Shown in pieces: positions 10,464 to 22,214 of a stretch of 64,000 bases of DNA. Made by a program: the position numbers and the translations under genes. This DNA is from Bidens hawaiensis. Lineage: Eukaryota; Streptophyta; Magnoliopsida; Asterales; Asteraceae. The notes under the pieces were generated by a model, which was not told where the DNA came from, searched no databases, and was given only the letters and a program-made list of their open reading frames with translations. Location: NCBI GenBank assembly GCA_021521415.1, contig JAIQDT010007687.1, positions 59,420 through 123,419 on the forward strand. Reading direction: 5' to 3'. Each line of letters begins with the position of its first letter. The stretch's first letter is position 1.

Positions 10464-11210
10464 ATGTTACCATATGGGAGCCAACCCGTGTATCTCCCAG
10501 GCAGTCAACAATGCCCAATAGAAATCTCTGACAATACTGAGGACAACGTTCCCCAGTATTTCCCTTCCGACATTCCAACATACCATCCTTCCGAGGAACA
10601 GGAAGTGCAGAGCAAGATTAAGTAGGAAACTGAATCGAAGTCATCAAGCTGGATGAATTGTCACTCTGACCAAAGGAGATGGCAATTCGGATCACCACCA
10701 ATGGGTTATCAATACCAGATTCCACCGACCACTACAAAACCAAGTCAGAAACCAAAAATGAGGGTTACAATGCCTCATGAAAGGATAACTTTTCAAGCAT
10801 CAATCAAGAATCCTTATGGATCCGAGGAAGATCCCGAGGAAAAGGAAGATCACAAGGAAGAAGATGAGGAGAATCAATATCCTTATTTTCCATCATATAA
10901 TGGATCAATACCTTCAATCTCCCAACAAGCTAGAGAGATTCGGGATGAAGCAAATCTCGTCGAGGAATTTTATACCAACAATATTCCTGATGAAGAAATG
11001 CATGCATACGTTGCTAACCCACATCTCTATCCCCAAGAGAACGCTTATCTCTTTCCAGCCGCATCCGCACCAACGGGATATCCAAACCCGCCAAATTCGG
11101 TGATGGACGAGATGAGAAACGAGAAAGTGGACAAAAAGAGAATGGGGAAAAAGATTGCTAAGAAATGCGACAAAATGAAAAATCTTGTTACAAAATGGAT
11201 TAAGGATTAG
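10464..11210 (+). pseudogene. Extra ORF between PBS and gag, one in-frame stop
   Basis: The frame opened by ATG at 10464 (MLPYGSQPVYLPGSQQ) runs into TAG at 10623-10625 and continues in the same frame to the stop at 11208-11210. The product is rich in Pro, Tyr, Gln and Glu. It has a very acidic middle (EEDPEEKEDHKEEDEE), a second segment (SISQQAREIRDEANLVEEF), and a strongly basic lysine-rich C-terminus. I recognise no known domain. Gypsy elements normally begin with gag directly. Here gag starts about 100 bases further on in a different frame, so this is a separate protein, perhaps a gag-like N-terminal product or an accessory factor. Basic tails of this type can bind nucleic acid, but that is inference. 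Confidence 0.45.
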
Positions 11211-11308
11211 AAATCGTTGTTATGTACAGTTGCTAGTTGTTGTAATCTTTTCTTGTAAAATAAATAAAGTGTGTCTTTTCTGAAATTTTGTTTTATTCAT
11301 GTAACAAC

Positions 11309-13128
11309 ATGTCTAAAGCAAACAGTAATCAAGAAACTCAAGTTAACAATAAAAGAAAGACAATCGAAGAAATATTACAAGAAAAAGCGACCGTGGAAAA
11401 CATACAAGCCATACCACAAAATTATGTGCTTGGTATCCGCGATCTAATAAAAGAGGCTGTAGGTCCAATATATGACATTTTGAAAAACAATCCTAGCCGT
11501 ACTGCCTCTCAATCTAACAAAAGAAGTAAGAGTGAAACTGTTAATTCGAAAAGAGAATCAAAGAAAGAATCCAAGAAGGAATTGGAAAAGAAAGAAAGTA
11601 AAAAGGAGAAAGAACCAAAAAAGAAATAAGCGAGTAATGAAAGCTCGACTGCTGAAAACGACCTCCGTGAAAAGACAAATAAACTTAAAATACACGAAGG
11701 TTGTGATTTCAAGGTGTTCAAAGTTTATAACCCCAAAGAGTTTCACGGGGATAAAGGAGTGATACATACCCTCCGATGGTTGGAAGAGATGGAATCGATT
11801 GTGCTGATAAGCAAGTGTACGGAGAGTGAAAAGGTGCAGTATACCTCCCAGATGTTCAAGGGAGAGGCGTTGGAGTGGTGGAATACCCTGATTGGAATCA
11901 AGGGTAGAGAGAATTTATACAATCTAGACTAGGCAACATTCAAGGCTATGGTGTTGAAGAAGTTCTGTCCGATTAATGAAATGGATCAGATTCAAACCAA
12001 GCTGTGGAACCACAAGGTTGTGGGAACCATTCTCAAGGAATATAATACCAAGTTCCTTGAGTATTGTAGAATCGTGCCTCACTTGGTCACTCCTGAAATC
12101 AATAAAGTGACGTGTTATATCTACGGATTGCCAATTGAGATCCGTGATTTAGTTCGATCACATATGCCGACCACAACGGAATCTGCCATGGAGTTGGCCG
12201 GATATTTGATGGACGGGATGTTGAGGAACCGAGATGAGAGGAAGAAAGATGATGGAAAGATAAGTGTAGGTGGAAAGTTAAAGAATATGGAGAAGAAAAG
12301 AGAAGGGGGATTTGTGTATAGTCACCCCATTTGCAAGTCGTGCGGTAGGAGACATTACGGTAGATGTCTTCGACCAACTAACACAATGGTATATGGATTC
12401 TGCAAGAAACCGGGACACTCGGAAGCAGATTGCCGGAAAAAGACAGGAGTATGCTTTGAGTGTGGTGAGAAGGGACACTACAGTACTGAGTGTCCAAAGA
12501 AGAAGACAACGATGACGGTTGGTGCAAGTGGCAGCGGTACGAAGACCGATGCCAAGAAAGGAAACGCTCGTGTCTTTATGTTAGACACTCAAACAGCAGC
12601 TGATATACCGGACGTGATCACCGGTACGTTTCCTATAAATAATGTTTATGCTAGAGTTTTATTTGATTCGGGTGCAAACCAAAGCTTTATAGATTATAAA
12701 TTTTGTAGTCTATTAAATGAGCCCTTTGTTAAATTAGATAAACATTATGAAGTCGAGACTGCTGATGGTAATGTAAGTAGAATAACCGAGGCTTTAGATA
12801 ATGCCACAATTTCTTTAGCCAATCACGTCATACATGTACGACTGTTACCCATGACATTGGCAGGTTTTGATGTAGTTTTAGGTATAGACTGGTTATCGTT
12901 TAATCAAGCCCGTATCCTATGAAACGATAGAGCCATCGATATTCGAACACCCAATAACAAAACCATTCGTATAACCGAAGATAGAGAAGGAGGAAAGGTA
13001 GGAATCATTTCCAAGATCAAAGCAATTCATTGCATAGGTAAAGGATGCCTCGCATTCATAGCCTATGTAACCAAAGAACCCGAACCAAAGAAGATGGTGG
13101 AAGTACCAATTGTGTCCGAATTTCAAGA
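11309..13128 (+). pseudogene. gag: Ty3/gypsy gag-protease, broken
   Basis: One frame carries everything from MSKANSN at 11309. A basic Lys/Glu-rich linker ends at TAA (11627-11629). The Gag core follows (FKVYNPKEFHG, LRWLEEME, ALEWWNTL, KYNT-like and CRIVPHLV segments), interrupted by TAG at 11930-11932 where the family has Trp. Zinc-binding clusters follow: CKSCGRRHYGRC (12332-12367), FCKKPGHSEADC, and CFECGEKGHYSTEC (12452-12493). The aspartic protease has DSGA at 12665-12676 and a stop at 12920-12922. Reading continues in frame to SEFQDV, where reverse transcriptase should begin. There the sequence jumps into LTR. Gag would package the RNA and the protease would mature the polyprotein, but with three stops and no pol it cannot work. 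Confidence 0.88.
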
Positions 13129-13685
13129 TGTCTGGATCCAAACATAACTGTTAAGCTCAATCAATCAATCAAAGGCAATGAAGCCACAAGCTTAAACGGT
13201 CATGACCAGTTCTCAGTTTAGGGCCGTTTGGCTCGGGGAATACCGTTGTGTGTGTAAGGCAGTGGTACATATACCGGAAGTAGAAATGCTTCCGCTGAGA
13301 TTGTCAAGAAAACTACATTTGTATTGTAATCGTCATTCAAAATGTTTTATTGAGTCATACGTGTTCACCAGCATATAGCTGATGTATTTTTCCAACCCAT
13401 TGCAGGTAATTAAGTATAAGTAGCGATAACAAGGATTGGAGTCTTATTGAAGATAGAAGCGCGTACAAGATGGCTCCGTTTTTGATATAAAATCCTTGTA
13501 ATATTAAAACATATCTTTTGTAAACCAATACTCGGGTATTTAATTCCCGGTTAAATTTTCAATGTAAATTAATATTATATTCAACCTAAAGTCTTCCGCT
13601 AAAATTAACTCATAAACTCTGATATATTTACAAAACAGGTACCAACTCGTGATCACACGCCTAGGCACTAAGTCGGGGTCTGACA
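13129..13685 (+). repeat. 3' LTR remnant (last 557 bp)
   Basis: From TGTCTGGATCCAAACATAAC onward it matches 9631-10188 of the 5' LTR with a few substitutions and two single-base indels. It ends CTGACA and is followed by TSD TACAC. The first 1.2 kb of the LTR and all of pol after protease are missing. Confidence 0.92.
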
Positions 13686-15467
13686 TACACACCTAGGAAA
13701 TGTGTAAAAATGGCTAAAAATGTACAATTAGAGTTAAATAGGGAGCTGGCAGTTTACATACTCGGTTTCACAATGTCACAACTTAGTCAATACTTCACCA
13801 AACTGTATTATTATTGATTCTAAAATTTACTACTACGAGTCTAGTTTCCAACCCAACCGGTTTATACAGTTTGGACGACTTTTGATACCGTAAACTGTCT
13901 TCACAAAAATATGTGTCAAAACTGCCAGTTTGTAAACAAGTTTTGAGTCTTACTCAAGAACCCATAACTTAGTCATATCAAGTCCAAATAACATGATTCC
14001 ATTTGAAAACGACAACTTTATGTCTTAGGTTTATAATTTGTACTCACACTCTTTGCAAAAATAAGTTTAGGTCGACAAATGAAGGTTTTCCCACAAGCTA
14101 TCAATAAGTTTCACCATACGAACCTTGTACACTAATAAATGTTTTTGGACCCCTTAATAACCTTCAAAAATTATCTATCATAGTATTCTGGAAACCTAAT
14201 ACATGTGAGATTATGTGATAAAAATTTCATGTCAAAATAAAGTCATTTGATACAAGAAATACAGTCACTTCGCACCCCAAAAGAGAGAGAATCTGTGAAG
14301 AATTGGTGGACACATAAAATGATGGATACTAATTCTAAGTCATCTAACCCCAATATCAAGCATAAATGAGAACTAATGGACTAATAATGGTATTCTTAGT
14401 ATATATATATAACCTTATATATATTGAACTGGAACTTAAACGTACAATAAAACACAAACGAATCACCAACGAAATTAATTGGGATATACATTAACAATAA
14501 ACGCATACACCATCGTGTCTAACATGTTGGGTGGACTTTATACAAGATCAACTTGTAAGTTGATATTGTACCATGGGATTCTAAGTAACTGTAACTGATT
14601 AGATCATGGTTACGCTTGTTTTGTATCCGCTAGCTATCATACTTGGAAAATCAAAGGTGAGTTTCACGACCCCATTTTTACACTTTGTAATTCTTTATAA
14701 AACACCCGGGGGGATACTCATTTTCGCTTTTATACGGTACTAATAAACAAGATCCGACCTTTATGTTTACATGAGTTATCGCTTAGAGCTCGATAGGTCC
14801 CTTTTATCAACATATCAATAACCATTAGCTTGTATTAGCCTAAGATTTTGTGAATAGTACTATTGGGATTGGCACCCTAGTCATGGTTAGTCGCTTTAAC
14901 TTCCGATCCACATGGTCGAATGACTGCATAGTGTCTACTCGCTTGCTTGTGAGGTACGAGTGAGGGGCAAAACACTTGTGTCTTAGTTTGGTTATGCCTC
15001 ATGTAGTTCATAACTATCGTATTCTTTGCTAGATTACAATGGGTCAAACACTTACATGTTTATAATTAACGTATACATGAAACACTTTCAAACAAAAAGG
15101 TTATACAAACTTTTAAATGCTAAAACCCGTGAAATCACCAACATTACGTTGACATTTTAAAGTATGTTTTTTAGGTACTTAAAGCATAGTTGCTCAAGTG
15201 GAAAGCGTCATAGGATAACATGCACACAATTGTTGGAAACACATTTTGGAGAATTTTACTTGTATAACCCACGTGTTGGGCCTATAAGGGCGAAATCTTA
15301 GAAACAATGTCTTTTAATAACATATTTTGAGACTTAAACATGGATTTTGGGATGTTAACTCCGATTCTTAACTATGTATCCAATTTACGTGTTTTATTTG
15401 CGATAATCATATGCTTTGACAACCATGTTCGAAGCCCCTCGCGATTCCGCCATGGCGAGGTGTGACA
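13686..15467 (+). repeat. LTR-like sequence, right part (continuation of 7511-8437)
   Basis: It resumes directly after TSD TACAC and ends 'ccatggcgaggtgtgaca' at 15467. Noncoding landmarks include 'gagctggcagtttac', 'ctacgagtctagtttccaac' and GGTGAGTTTCACGACCCC at 14655. No PBS follows, so it is a 3' or solo LTR. No ORF above about 60 codons is present. Confidence 0.55.
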
Positions 15468-17454
15468 GTCTCCTAACCGTAAATGGTAACCCATCAAAAC
15501 TACTTTGTTTTGATTAAAAACTTAACTAACTAATTTATGTTTGACAAATCCCTAAAGCACGACCAATGCTTCTTATAATAAATCTTGTCGATAAACCCTA
15601 GATCATTCCATAATCTAAAATAAAAATGAAGATTGATGATTAGATTCCAGGTCATTCCTCAAATAAACTCTATCGATAAGATTTTAGCCCTACCCTTCAG
15701 TTCTCGGATCAACCCTATTATTTTTAAGAGAAGAAGTTCAGAAATTTCAAACGACCCTCGGATCAACCTTTGTATGTAATGTTTGTGGTTCTGACTGAAA
15801 TTGATAATCTATGTATGTGTTTTGCGGAATATAAAGCTTCAACCATGTATTAAAATAATCATTCAAATCTTTCCATAACAATTAAACTCTTTTCTTTAAA
15901 CATAATATAAAAATTCATATTAAAACTAACGGAACCGACAGACAAAACTTGTCTAAATTAGAGACTTAGCTGACTGTGACTGACAATGGAGAAAACGCCT
16001 ACCTAGGTAAGACTCAAATTGACGGTCTGATAAGAAAAAAGATTGAATGATCTCACGATACCGATATCTAAAACGGCACAACTAAGGTTCGCTCAAGCTA
16101 GCTCGATCACCTCTCGGTCTCACTAATAACCCCTAACTTACACTTATTTGATTTTAAAAACAAATCGGGAAACGATTACTAAGGTGTTCTAATGTCGAAT
16201 CTCCTCTCGGACTCACCGACACTCGACCCTAATGGAAATGAATATTACACAACCAAGGATAGAGGGAAAATTTAGCTTAACACAAACTAGATCAACTAAC
16301 CTCTCACAAATCCAAACTCGAAAAGAACCAAGCCCGCTTTCGCGCAATCCAAATCCTAGCAAGCAAAGGCTACGAGACGAATTTACTTCTTACCACCTAT
16401 CAGTCTCGAAGAAGGTGTTTACCCACTGAAATATACCAAAACACACTCAACAAAACCCTATGGTGATATCTACCGCAAACAAATTCTAAACACCAAGTAA
16501 AAAATCAAACAAACAACAATCAATCAAAACCAATTCAACCAATCGAAGCAAGAGGTTTATGGAGTATAATTAATAAAATCCCAGCCACTAAACAAAACCT
16601 AATTCAATATTAAACCAAACTTTATAAAAGTAGTTCAAGTCATTTGATATCCATAAAACTCATCAAAACTGAACCATAATCATCAAACCTAGGTAATACT
16701 AACAAGTTTAGCCACTCATGTGTTTTGGACAGCAGCAAACACTTAAGAAAACAATCATAATACTCAACCAATTCATAACCAAACTCATTCAACAATCAAT
16801 AATAATCAAACTCAACTCAATTCTCAATTCAATTGCAAAATAATTCACTTTCAAGATCAAAATCAAGATAGTTATGAACAATGAACAAGAAAAAAAAGTA
16901 TATGAATGTTATACTCTCAAATGGGGCTGAGTATATGATGAGAATCGACCCCGAGCTGATGTCCAACGATCACCTTGGCTGACTTCTTCTTCCCCAGCTC
17001 TCAAGAACGCTAAAAAAATCTTTTTCTTCTCTTGATGGGGCTGTCGATCGGAACTTTCAAATGGGGGTTAGGGTTTTTTTTCCTTTTGTGTTTCTTAGAT
17101 AATAACACATGAAAGGCCTTCCACAAGTGGGCTTGGGTCGGGCCTTGAGTTTTGTCTGCAAAATTAATCATAAAAGCCCTTTTCGTCTTCCATAAACCCG
17201 GTTCTTTTCTCTTTAAAACCCGCAACCTACGAAAGATATATAACTTTGTAAGATCATGTCAAAACAAGTTAAAAATTATTATTTATTAGATAATTAAGCG
17301 ATTAAAAAGATGATGAATAGTGCGGAAAACAAGTGTGTTTTACAACACATCACCTTCATACATATATATCTTCATACTATCATTCATATAATTACCTACA
17401 TGTTATTCTATATCATTCATACATCATTTATAAAACATTTACATAACTTACACT
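15468..17454. other. No gene seen; possible minus-strand retroelement leader
   Basis: The stretch is AT-rich with many CAA/AATC runs. On the minus strand at 16900-17230 there is an AAACCCTAACCCCCATTTG-type leader and a weak ORF (17010-17225) without recognisable domains. An ORF at 16232-16429 is Ser/Arg/Pro-rich and also unrecognised. I see nothing that I would call a gene. Confidence 0.4.
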
Positions 17455-17640
17455 TACCACTTAAGGTAAGTGTCTTAACTAATCACATCGAGTATGCACA
17501 CAGCCCCGAATACATAACAAGGAAATGGGGCTAGAAACTCACATGTGTTATGTGCCTTTTAGAGTTAACGATAATACCCCTCCTTAGCTGTGCATGGCTA
17601 ACTGTGTATTAATTATAAGTATCAATTAACTACCTCTACT
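17455..17640 (-). repeat. LTR remnant on the minus strand, related to 3020-3200
   Basis: Its reverse complement contains GTGAGTTTCTAGCCCC, then 'atttccttgttatgtattcggggctgtgtgcatac', and 'acacagttagccatgcacagc' before it. This matches the plus-strand remnant at 3040-3170 in the same order. Confidence 0.6.
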
Positions 17641-17660
17641 ATGCCATACTTCAATATTAT

Positions 17661-17834
17661 TGTAACATATAGCTACGGGGTCCGGGGGCAGCGCCCCTGG
17701 CAGCGGCGTCTATGGGCAGCAAGGGTCCAAGGGGCAGACCCCTGGCTGGGGTCGAGCGACTAGGTCAACTTGGAAAAAATTTATTTTCATTAACATTTCT
17801 TTACTAAAAATTCAGCTGAAAAATGAAGTTTGAA
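17661..17834 (-). repeat. Minus-strand solo LTR, 3' piece (rest at 46842-47775)
   Basis: Read on the minus strand, the LTR starts TGTAACATCC at 47775 and ends TATATGTTACA at 17661, so the ends form a 6-bp inverted repeat TGTAAC/GTTACA. The flanking pentamers ATTAT (17656-17660) and AATAT (47776-47780) match at four of five positions. It is split by the Athila element, whose TSD TTGAA (17830-17834 and 46837-46841) belongs to this LTR. A GC-rich block at 17676-17760 (gtccgggggcagcgcccctgg) lies near its 3' end. Native length is about 1.1 kb. Confidence 0.6.
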
Positions 17835-19318
17835 TGATGTAAATAAAAATATATAACTTTTTAGCATCAAATAATCTCTAAAAATTGCAACTTCTTTCAA
17901 ATAATATAGTTCAAATAGCTACTTATCATATTAAAATGTATTTTAAAGTGAATCAAAGCCCCAAATAAAGAAACGAATGAAAAGCCAAAGAAAAATCAAA
18001 AAACAGCAAAGCACACCCCAATGCTTCATAAAACACGCCCCCATGTTTTCCTGTACAAGTAAAGACAAAAATCTGCAAAAAAGACAAAATACTGGACAGC
18101 TAGACACGAGGCCATGCCTTAGGAGACATGGGGTCGTGGTTACCTTTCAGAACAGACTAAAAGAAAATATAACACACACCCAAAACACGGGGTCGTGCCT
18201 CATGAAGCACGCCCCCGTGGTGAGTCATCATGTACGATCTGGCAGAGCATTAAATGTGAGTGGGCAGATGGACACGGGGGCATGCCTCATGGAGCACGGG
18301 ATCGTGCCTGAGTGCCCAGACAGATTATTAATAGTGGAACATGTTGCATTTATTTGGTGTGCTTGAATAGAGTTCTATATGGTGTTCTCTTATATAAATA
18401 CCCACTTTACATTCATGTTGAAGGTCTTGTGGAGAGTTTGAAGGCTTGGAGGCTATCATCATCATCGTCCATCACTATTGAAGAAGGAAGATTCATCCAA
18501 CATTTAGTTATATTGTTCTAGTTTGATCATGTGTTTGTTATCTTCATCTCTTTTGATGTTCATAACTATGCTCATTATGAGCTAAACTTCATTTACCATC
18601 TAATTTCTATGAAGAAGTTTTGTTCTACTTGATGATTATCTTAAATATGTGATTTAGTTTAGTAAAATACATGGTTATCTTAGAATTATCCTTTGATGAA
18701 AACTATTTTATCACTTTAACTCAACAAATCAAAGTTGATGACTAACAATCATTCATGATTCACTCATGTTCTTGGAGACTGGAAATGGTAAAAAGAATAT
18801 CTTGATAACTTATCTTAGATAAAACATGGATCCTTATATTGTACTTAGAAATGATGAGATATAATCTATGATCTATTTCTCTAGTGTTGGTAATTCTGAA
18901 ATAACATTATTAACACGATTGTTTAGGTTATCATGCTACTTAAAGAAATCATATGTTAAATGAAGGTGTAATTATAACCTAATTAAATCAACCAAGGGGA
19001 GGTTGTGTGACTAAACTATAACTACCCGACGTTGTTAGAATTGATATTTTAGAAATCGAAGTCAATCCTAAACTTTCTACTCGTGGTAGCATGAGATTAA
19101 GCAACGATAGACTTGAAAATATGCATGCTACTTTCTTTTATGTCATAGAATATGTTCACATAGAAATGAGGGGCTATTCTATTATATATTATAAAGGGAA
19201 GTTTATCACATATTTACATTATAAACATGAAGGATGAATGGAGTTGATTCTTGATCTTAGATGTTAACCTTTATATAATAGAATTACTCATTTAGAATTT
19301 CTCTTCTTGTTCACCTAT

Positions 19319-19386
<68 letters not shown>

Positions 19387-19652
19387 ATTTTATAAAAGTT
19401 TAAAAATCAACCCCAAAATGACTAAACTCCCCGATTGAGTTAAAACGAAAATTTATTATTGGAAATATTTATGTGTACGGATCGATACTTGGTTCTTACC
19501 AATACTATTCTACATATATGATAGGTACACTTGCCTATTTTGTGTGTGTTTAGTCTTAGTAGAAATCACTTTTATAAATTTAAAACACGATCTTGTGCGA
19601 AAGCTAAAATTCCATCCCATCATATTTTATACCACAAACGCACACCACTTCA
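17835..19652 (+). repeat. Athila 5' LTR (1818 bp)
   Basis: It begins TGATGTAAATAAAAATA right after TTGAA and ends CACACCACTTCA. It pairs with 43873-46836. Landmarks: CACGG..CCGTG dyads (18105-18308), TATA box at 18391-18400, an uninterrupted 'ctatttctctagtgttggtaattc' at about 18868-18896 (empty site of the MULE in the 3' LTR), and a TA tract of about 63 bases (19321-19383) that is much shorter in the 3' LTR. The ORFs 17977-18521 are not genes. Confidence 0.9.
18105..18400 (+). promoter_or_regulatory. Dyad cluster (CACGG..CCGTG) plus TATA box in Athila U3
   Basis: Variants of the self-complementary motif CACGGGGCCGTG occur at about 18105, 18127, 18186, 18207 (inverted form GCACGCCCCCGTGG), 18273 and 18294. 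TATATAAATA follows at 18391-18400, predicting a transcript start near 18425. The same motif recurs in the Athila post-pol spacers and in the 3' LTR. Confidence 0.75.
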
Positions 19653-19658
19653 AAGCTT

Positions 19659-19677
19659 TTTGCCCAGTTGCCAAGGA
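19659..19677 (+). other. Degraded primer-binding site
   Basis: TTTGCCCAGTTGCCAAGGA lies seven bases after the LTR. It resembles the tRNA-Asp-type site TGGCGCCGTTGCCGGGGA expected for Athila elements but has several substitutions. An intact version of that site is present in the nested element at 27011. Confidence 0.5.
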
Positions 19678-19890
19678 CACGGTATATCTTAAATAACGAT
19701 CCAAGTTTTAATTTAATCATTGTTCATAAATTTAACAAATTTCTAACTTTTATCTATTTTTATTTTTTTTACTAACTATTTGTTTAGATTTTTCATACCT
19801 TAAGGCTAGCCTAACCTTATACCATTAGTTTAAATTTAACTAACCTTTACCTTAGTTTCAGTTAGTTTAAGATTTGATTTAATTCCATAT

Positions 19891-21364
19891 ATGTCCTCTA
19901 CATTCGGACCTGAGCTTGTTCCTCCAAGTTTTGAACCTGAACAACTCTTTCACTGAAGAATATGCAAACGGAAAATAGAAGCCGCTGAAATATTCAAAGA
20001 CGAATCAGTAGAAGCCACGACATCAGGAAAAAATCAAATCGAAGAAATGATGGAAGCACAAAACAAAGAACCAAACATGAGCCAACATGCTAAGCCAACC
20101 CTCGAAAGCTATGCCAATGGAGTGGATACACCTGAAATCACTGAAATTTTTGAAATCAAATCAATCACCATTCATATGGTGGAAAATTTAGTTCAATTTC
20201 ACGGTCTCCTTGACGAAGACCCTCTTTCTCATATATCTCAATTCTTATGAATCCGCGGAACCTTTAAAATTCAAAATTGTTCAGAAGATCAGATCAAACT
20301 CAAACTCTTTCCTTTCTCTTTAATGGGACAAGCCTTAGAATGGATAGAATCTCTTCCTTCTGGTTCCATCACCAACTGGGACCAGATGGTTGAACAGTTT
20401 CTCCTCAAATACTTTCTGCATGATAAAACAGCAAAATATCGAGGCAGCAATACAGGATTCCAGACCGATGATGATGAGTCACTACACGCAGCATGGGAAA
20501 GAACAAAAGTCTTTTGAGAAGATGGCCACATCATGGACTGAGCATATGGTTACAAGTACAAACTTTATTTGACGCACAATCCAGTCAAAACAAAAAGGCC
20601 ATCGACCACGTCACCGGTGGAGACCTGGGATCCAAGTCACCTGACAAAGAATTTGAAAGTATGGAGAACGCAATAAAGAAAAATTTTGCTTATAACCCAC
20701 CAAAATATACATCGACACATAAATATGCACCACGTCGATTCCAACACTTTTGTCACCGCACAACTTGAAGCACTCTCTAAAAAATTCGAACAACTTCAAG
20801 CCGAATTATCTAAAACCAAGATCACATGTGACACCTTTGGAGGAACACATAAGCCAAGTGATTTCAAACAAGTCCTTATGTCCATGAAAGAAGTTGACTT
20901 CATTGCTCGTCAAAACAATGCTTTCACCAACAACCACCATCCAGAAAAAACGACCCAAATTTCAGTTGGAAGGACGGAGGTAACACTCAAACTCTACCCG
21001 GATTCGAAAAGAGGCCTATGAATCAATCTTTCTAACCTAAACCTCTTTCAAGAACATAGTTCCAGTAGCCATCAAAATTCAAACTATTCATGAATTAAAG
21101 AAATGTTGACCCAAATCATGACAAAGACAAATGAAGCAGAAAAGAAAGCCGACTTAAGAGCCATTGATATCAGCGGATTATTGTTAAAGCATGAAGCTGA
21201 CCTAAAAAGCCAACAAGCATCATTGCAGAATCTAAAAACTCAGATCGGACAGATTGCCAGACAATTGTCTGAAAGACCACCTAGCGATCTTCCAAGCAAC
21301 ACAATAACAAACCCAAATGCAATAGCCAACATTGTTATATTGAGAAGTGACACAACCACGATTG
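19891..21364 (+). pseudogene. gag: Athila gag, broken by stops, frameshifts and the copia insertion
   Basis: The frame from ATG at 19891 holds TGA at 19954-19956 and again at 20248-20250, then runs to 20517. The Gag core is clear: VQFHGLLDEDPLSHI, LFPFSLMGQALEWIESLP, and TNWDQMVEQFLLKYF. A frameshift near 20505-20518 moves the continuation (PHHGLSIWLQVQTLF) to another frame (20493-20768). Later pieces at 20686-21021 and 21103-21364 hold a coiled, Gln/Lys-rich segment (LQNLKTQIGQIARQLSERPP). The last codons before the copia LTR read toward the protease segment that resumes at 35392, showing that the two halves were once continuous. Gag would form the particle; this copy cannot. Confidence 0.9.
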
Positions 21365-22199
21365 TGTTGGAATCGATCTGCCCATGACACATATTTGAGT
21401 TGATGTGGCTAGTACGTTATGATCCAAGTTGGGTCATACCCAATAACAAGCTAGACAAACACCATGATATTTATTATTAGATATGATCTAGTCAATAAAT
21501 ATCAACACTTATAATATTTGAAAAATGGTTTTCTAAATATTTGCACTTGTGTATTAAATAAATTATATGGATAATTTATATATTGAGAGATGTTATTTAA
21601 TTTTTTAAATAACATATTGCATGTTACTTATGTTATGTTTTATAACATAAACATTATAAGTAAATAAATGGTAAGTAATAAAAGTGGATTTGAAATTTGG
21701 GTTGGAAAATCCCTCCCTCTTCTCTCTCCTCCTTTTGTTTCTTCCAATGACATGCAATATAGTTGGTTGGTGGATGGTTTTTGACCAACACAATTGAAGC
21801 TCATTCTCTCACACACACAATCCTCTCTTTTTCTCCATTGGAGCCGAGAAGAAGACGAAGAAGAACAAAAGGTTTTGTTCTTGCATCAAATTTAAGGACC
21901 CTAGCAACCAAGGTGTTTGTTGATTAGCTCGTTGGGTATACAAGCTTGAGGTTTCCTCCATTGGAAGAAAGCCATTCATCTCATTCATCCCTTTCATTTT
22001 CGAACTTGAAGGTAGAATTCTAAACACCCTATGGTTGTTTTGATAGCATGTATTTTTTATATGGATCCGAGCATTGGGTTAATCTATATAAAATCGGTTT
22101 TATATTTATCAAACTAAAAGATTTAAAACTTTATTATCCGCTGCGTTTTTAACATATAGTGGGTTATATGGACTTTGAAAATCTTGTTAAAACCCAACA
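21365..22199 (+). repeat. Copia 5' LTR (835 bp)
   Basis: Bounded by TGTTGGAAT and AACCCAACA. It matches 34550-35391 throughout, including the GAAGAAGA run and 'ctccattggagccgagaag'. The minus ORFs 21605-22027 are LTR noise. Confidence 0.93.
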
Positions 22200-22200
22200 A

Positions 22201-22214
22201 TGGCATCAAGAGCC
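22201..22214 (+). other. Copia primer-binding site
   Basis: TGGCATCAAGAGCC follows the LTR by one base. It matches the tRNA-Met-type site TGGTATCAGAGCC with two changes, which still marks the start of the internal region. Confidence 0.75.

Larger units (their letters stand above)
8438..13685 (+). mobile_element. Ty3/gypsy retrotransposon with internal and 3' LTR deletion, TSD TACAC
   Basis: The element starts TGTAACACC and ends CTGACA. It is flanked by identical TACAC (8433-8437 and 13686-13690), so both outer borders are original. Order: full 5' LTR, tRNA-Met PBS, extra ORF, gag-protease, then an abrupt join to the last 557 bases of the 3' LTR. Reverse transcriptase, RNase H and integrase are missing. 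The shared LTR parts (9631-10188 and 13129-13685) differ at roughly two dozen places by eye. The element is defective and can move only in trans, if at all. Confidence 0.92.

Noticed and set aside
11509..11767. Minus ORFs rich in Phe/Leu/Ser
   Set aside because: They are the complement of the lysine/glutamate-rich gag linker (AAG/GAA repeats).
17676..17760. Ribosomal or structural RNA in a GC-rich block
   Set aside because: Only about 85 bases with self-repeating 'ggggcagcgcccc' phrases; no rRNA or tRNA motif. It fits the end of the solo LTR.
17826..17830. AAGTT as the Athila target-site duplication with the start at 17831
   Set aside because: It does not match the right flank; shifting the start to 17835 gives TTGAA on both sides.
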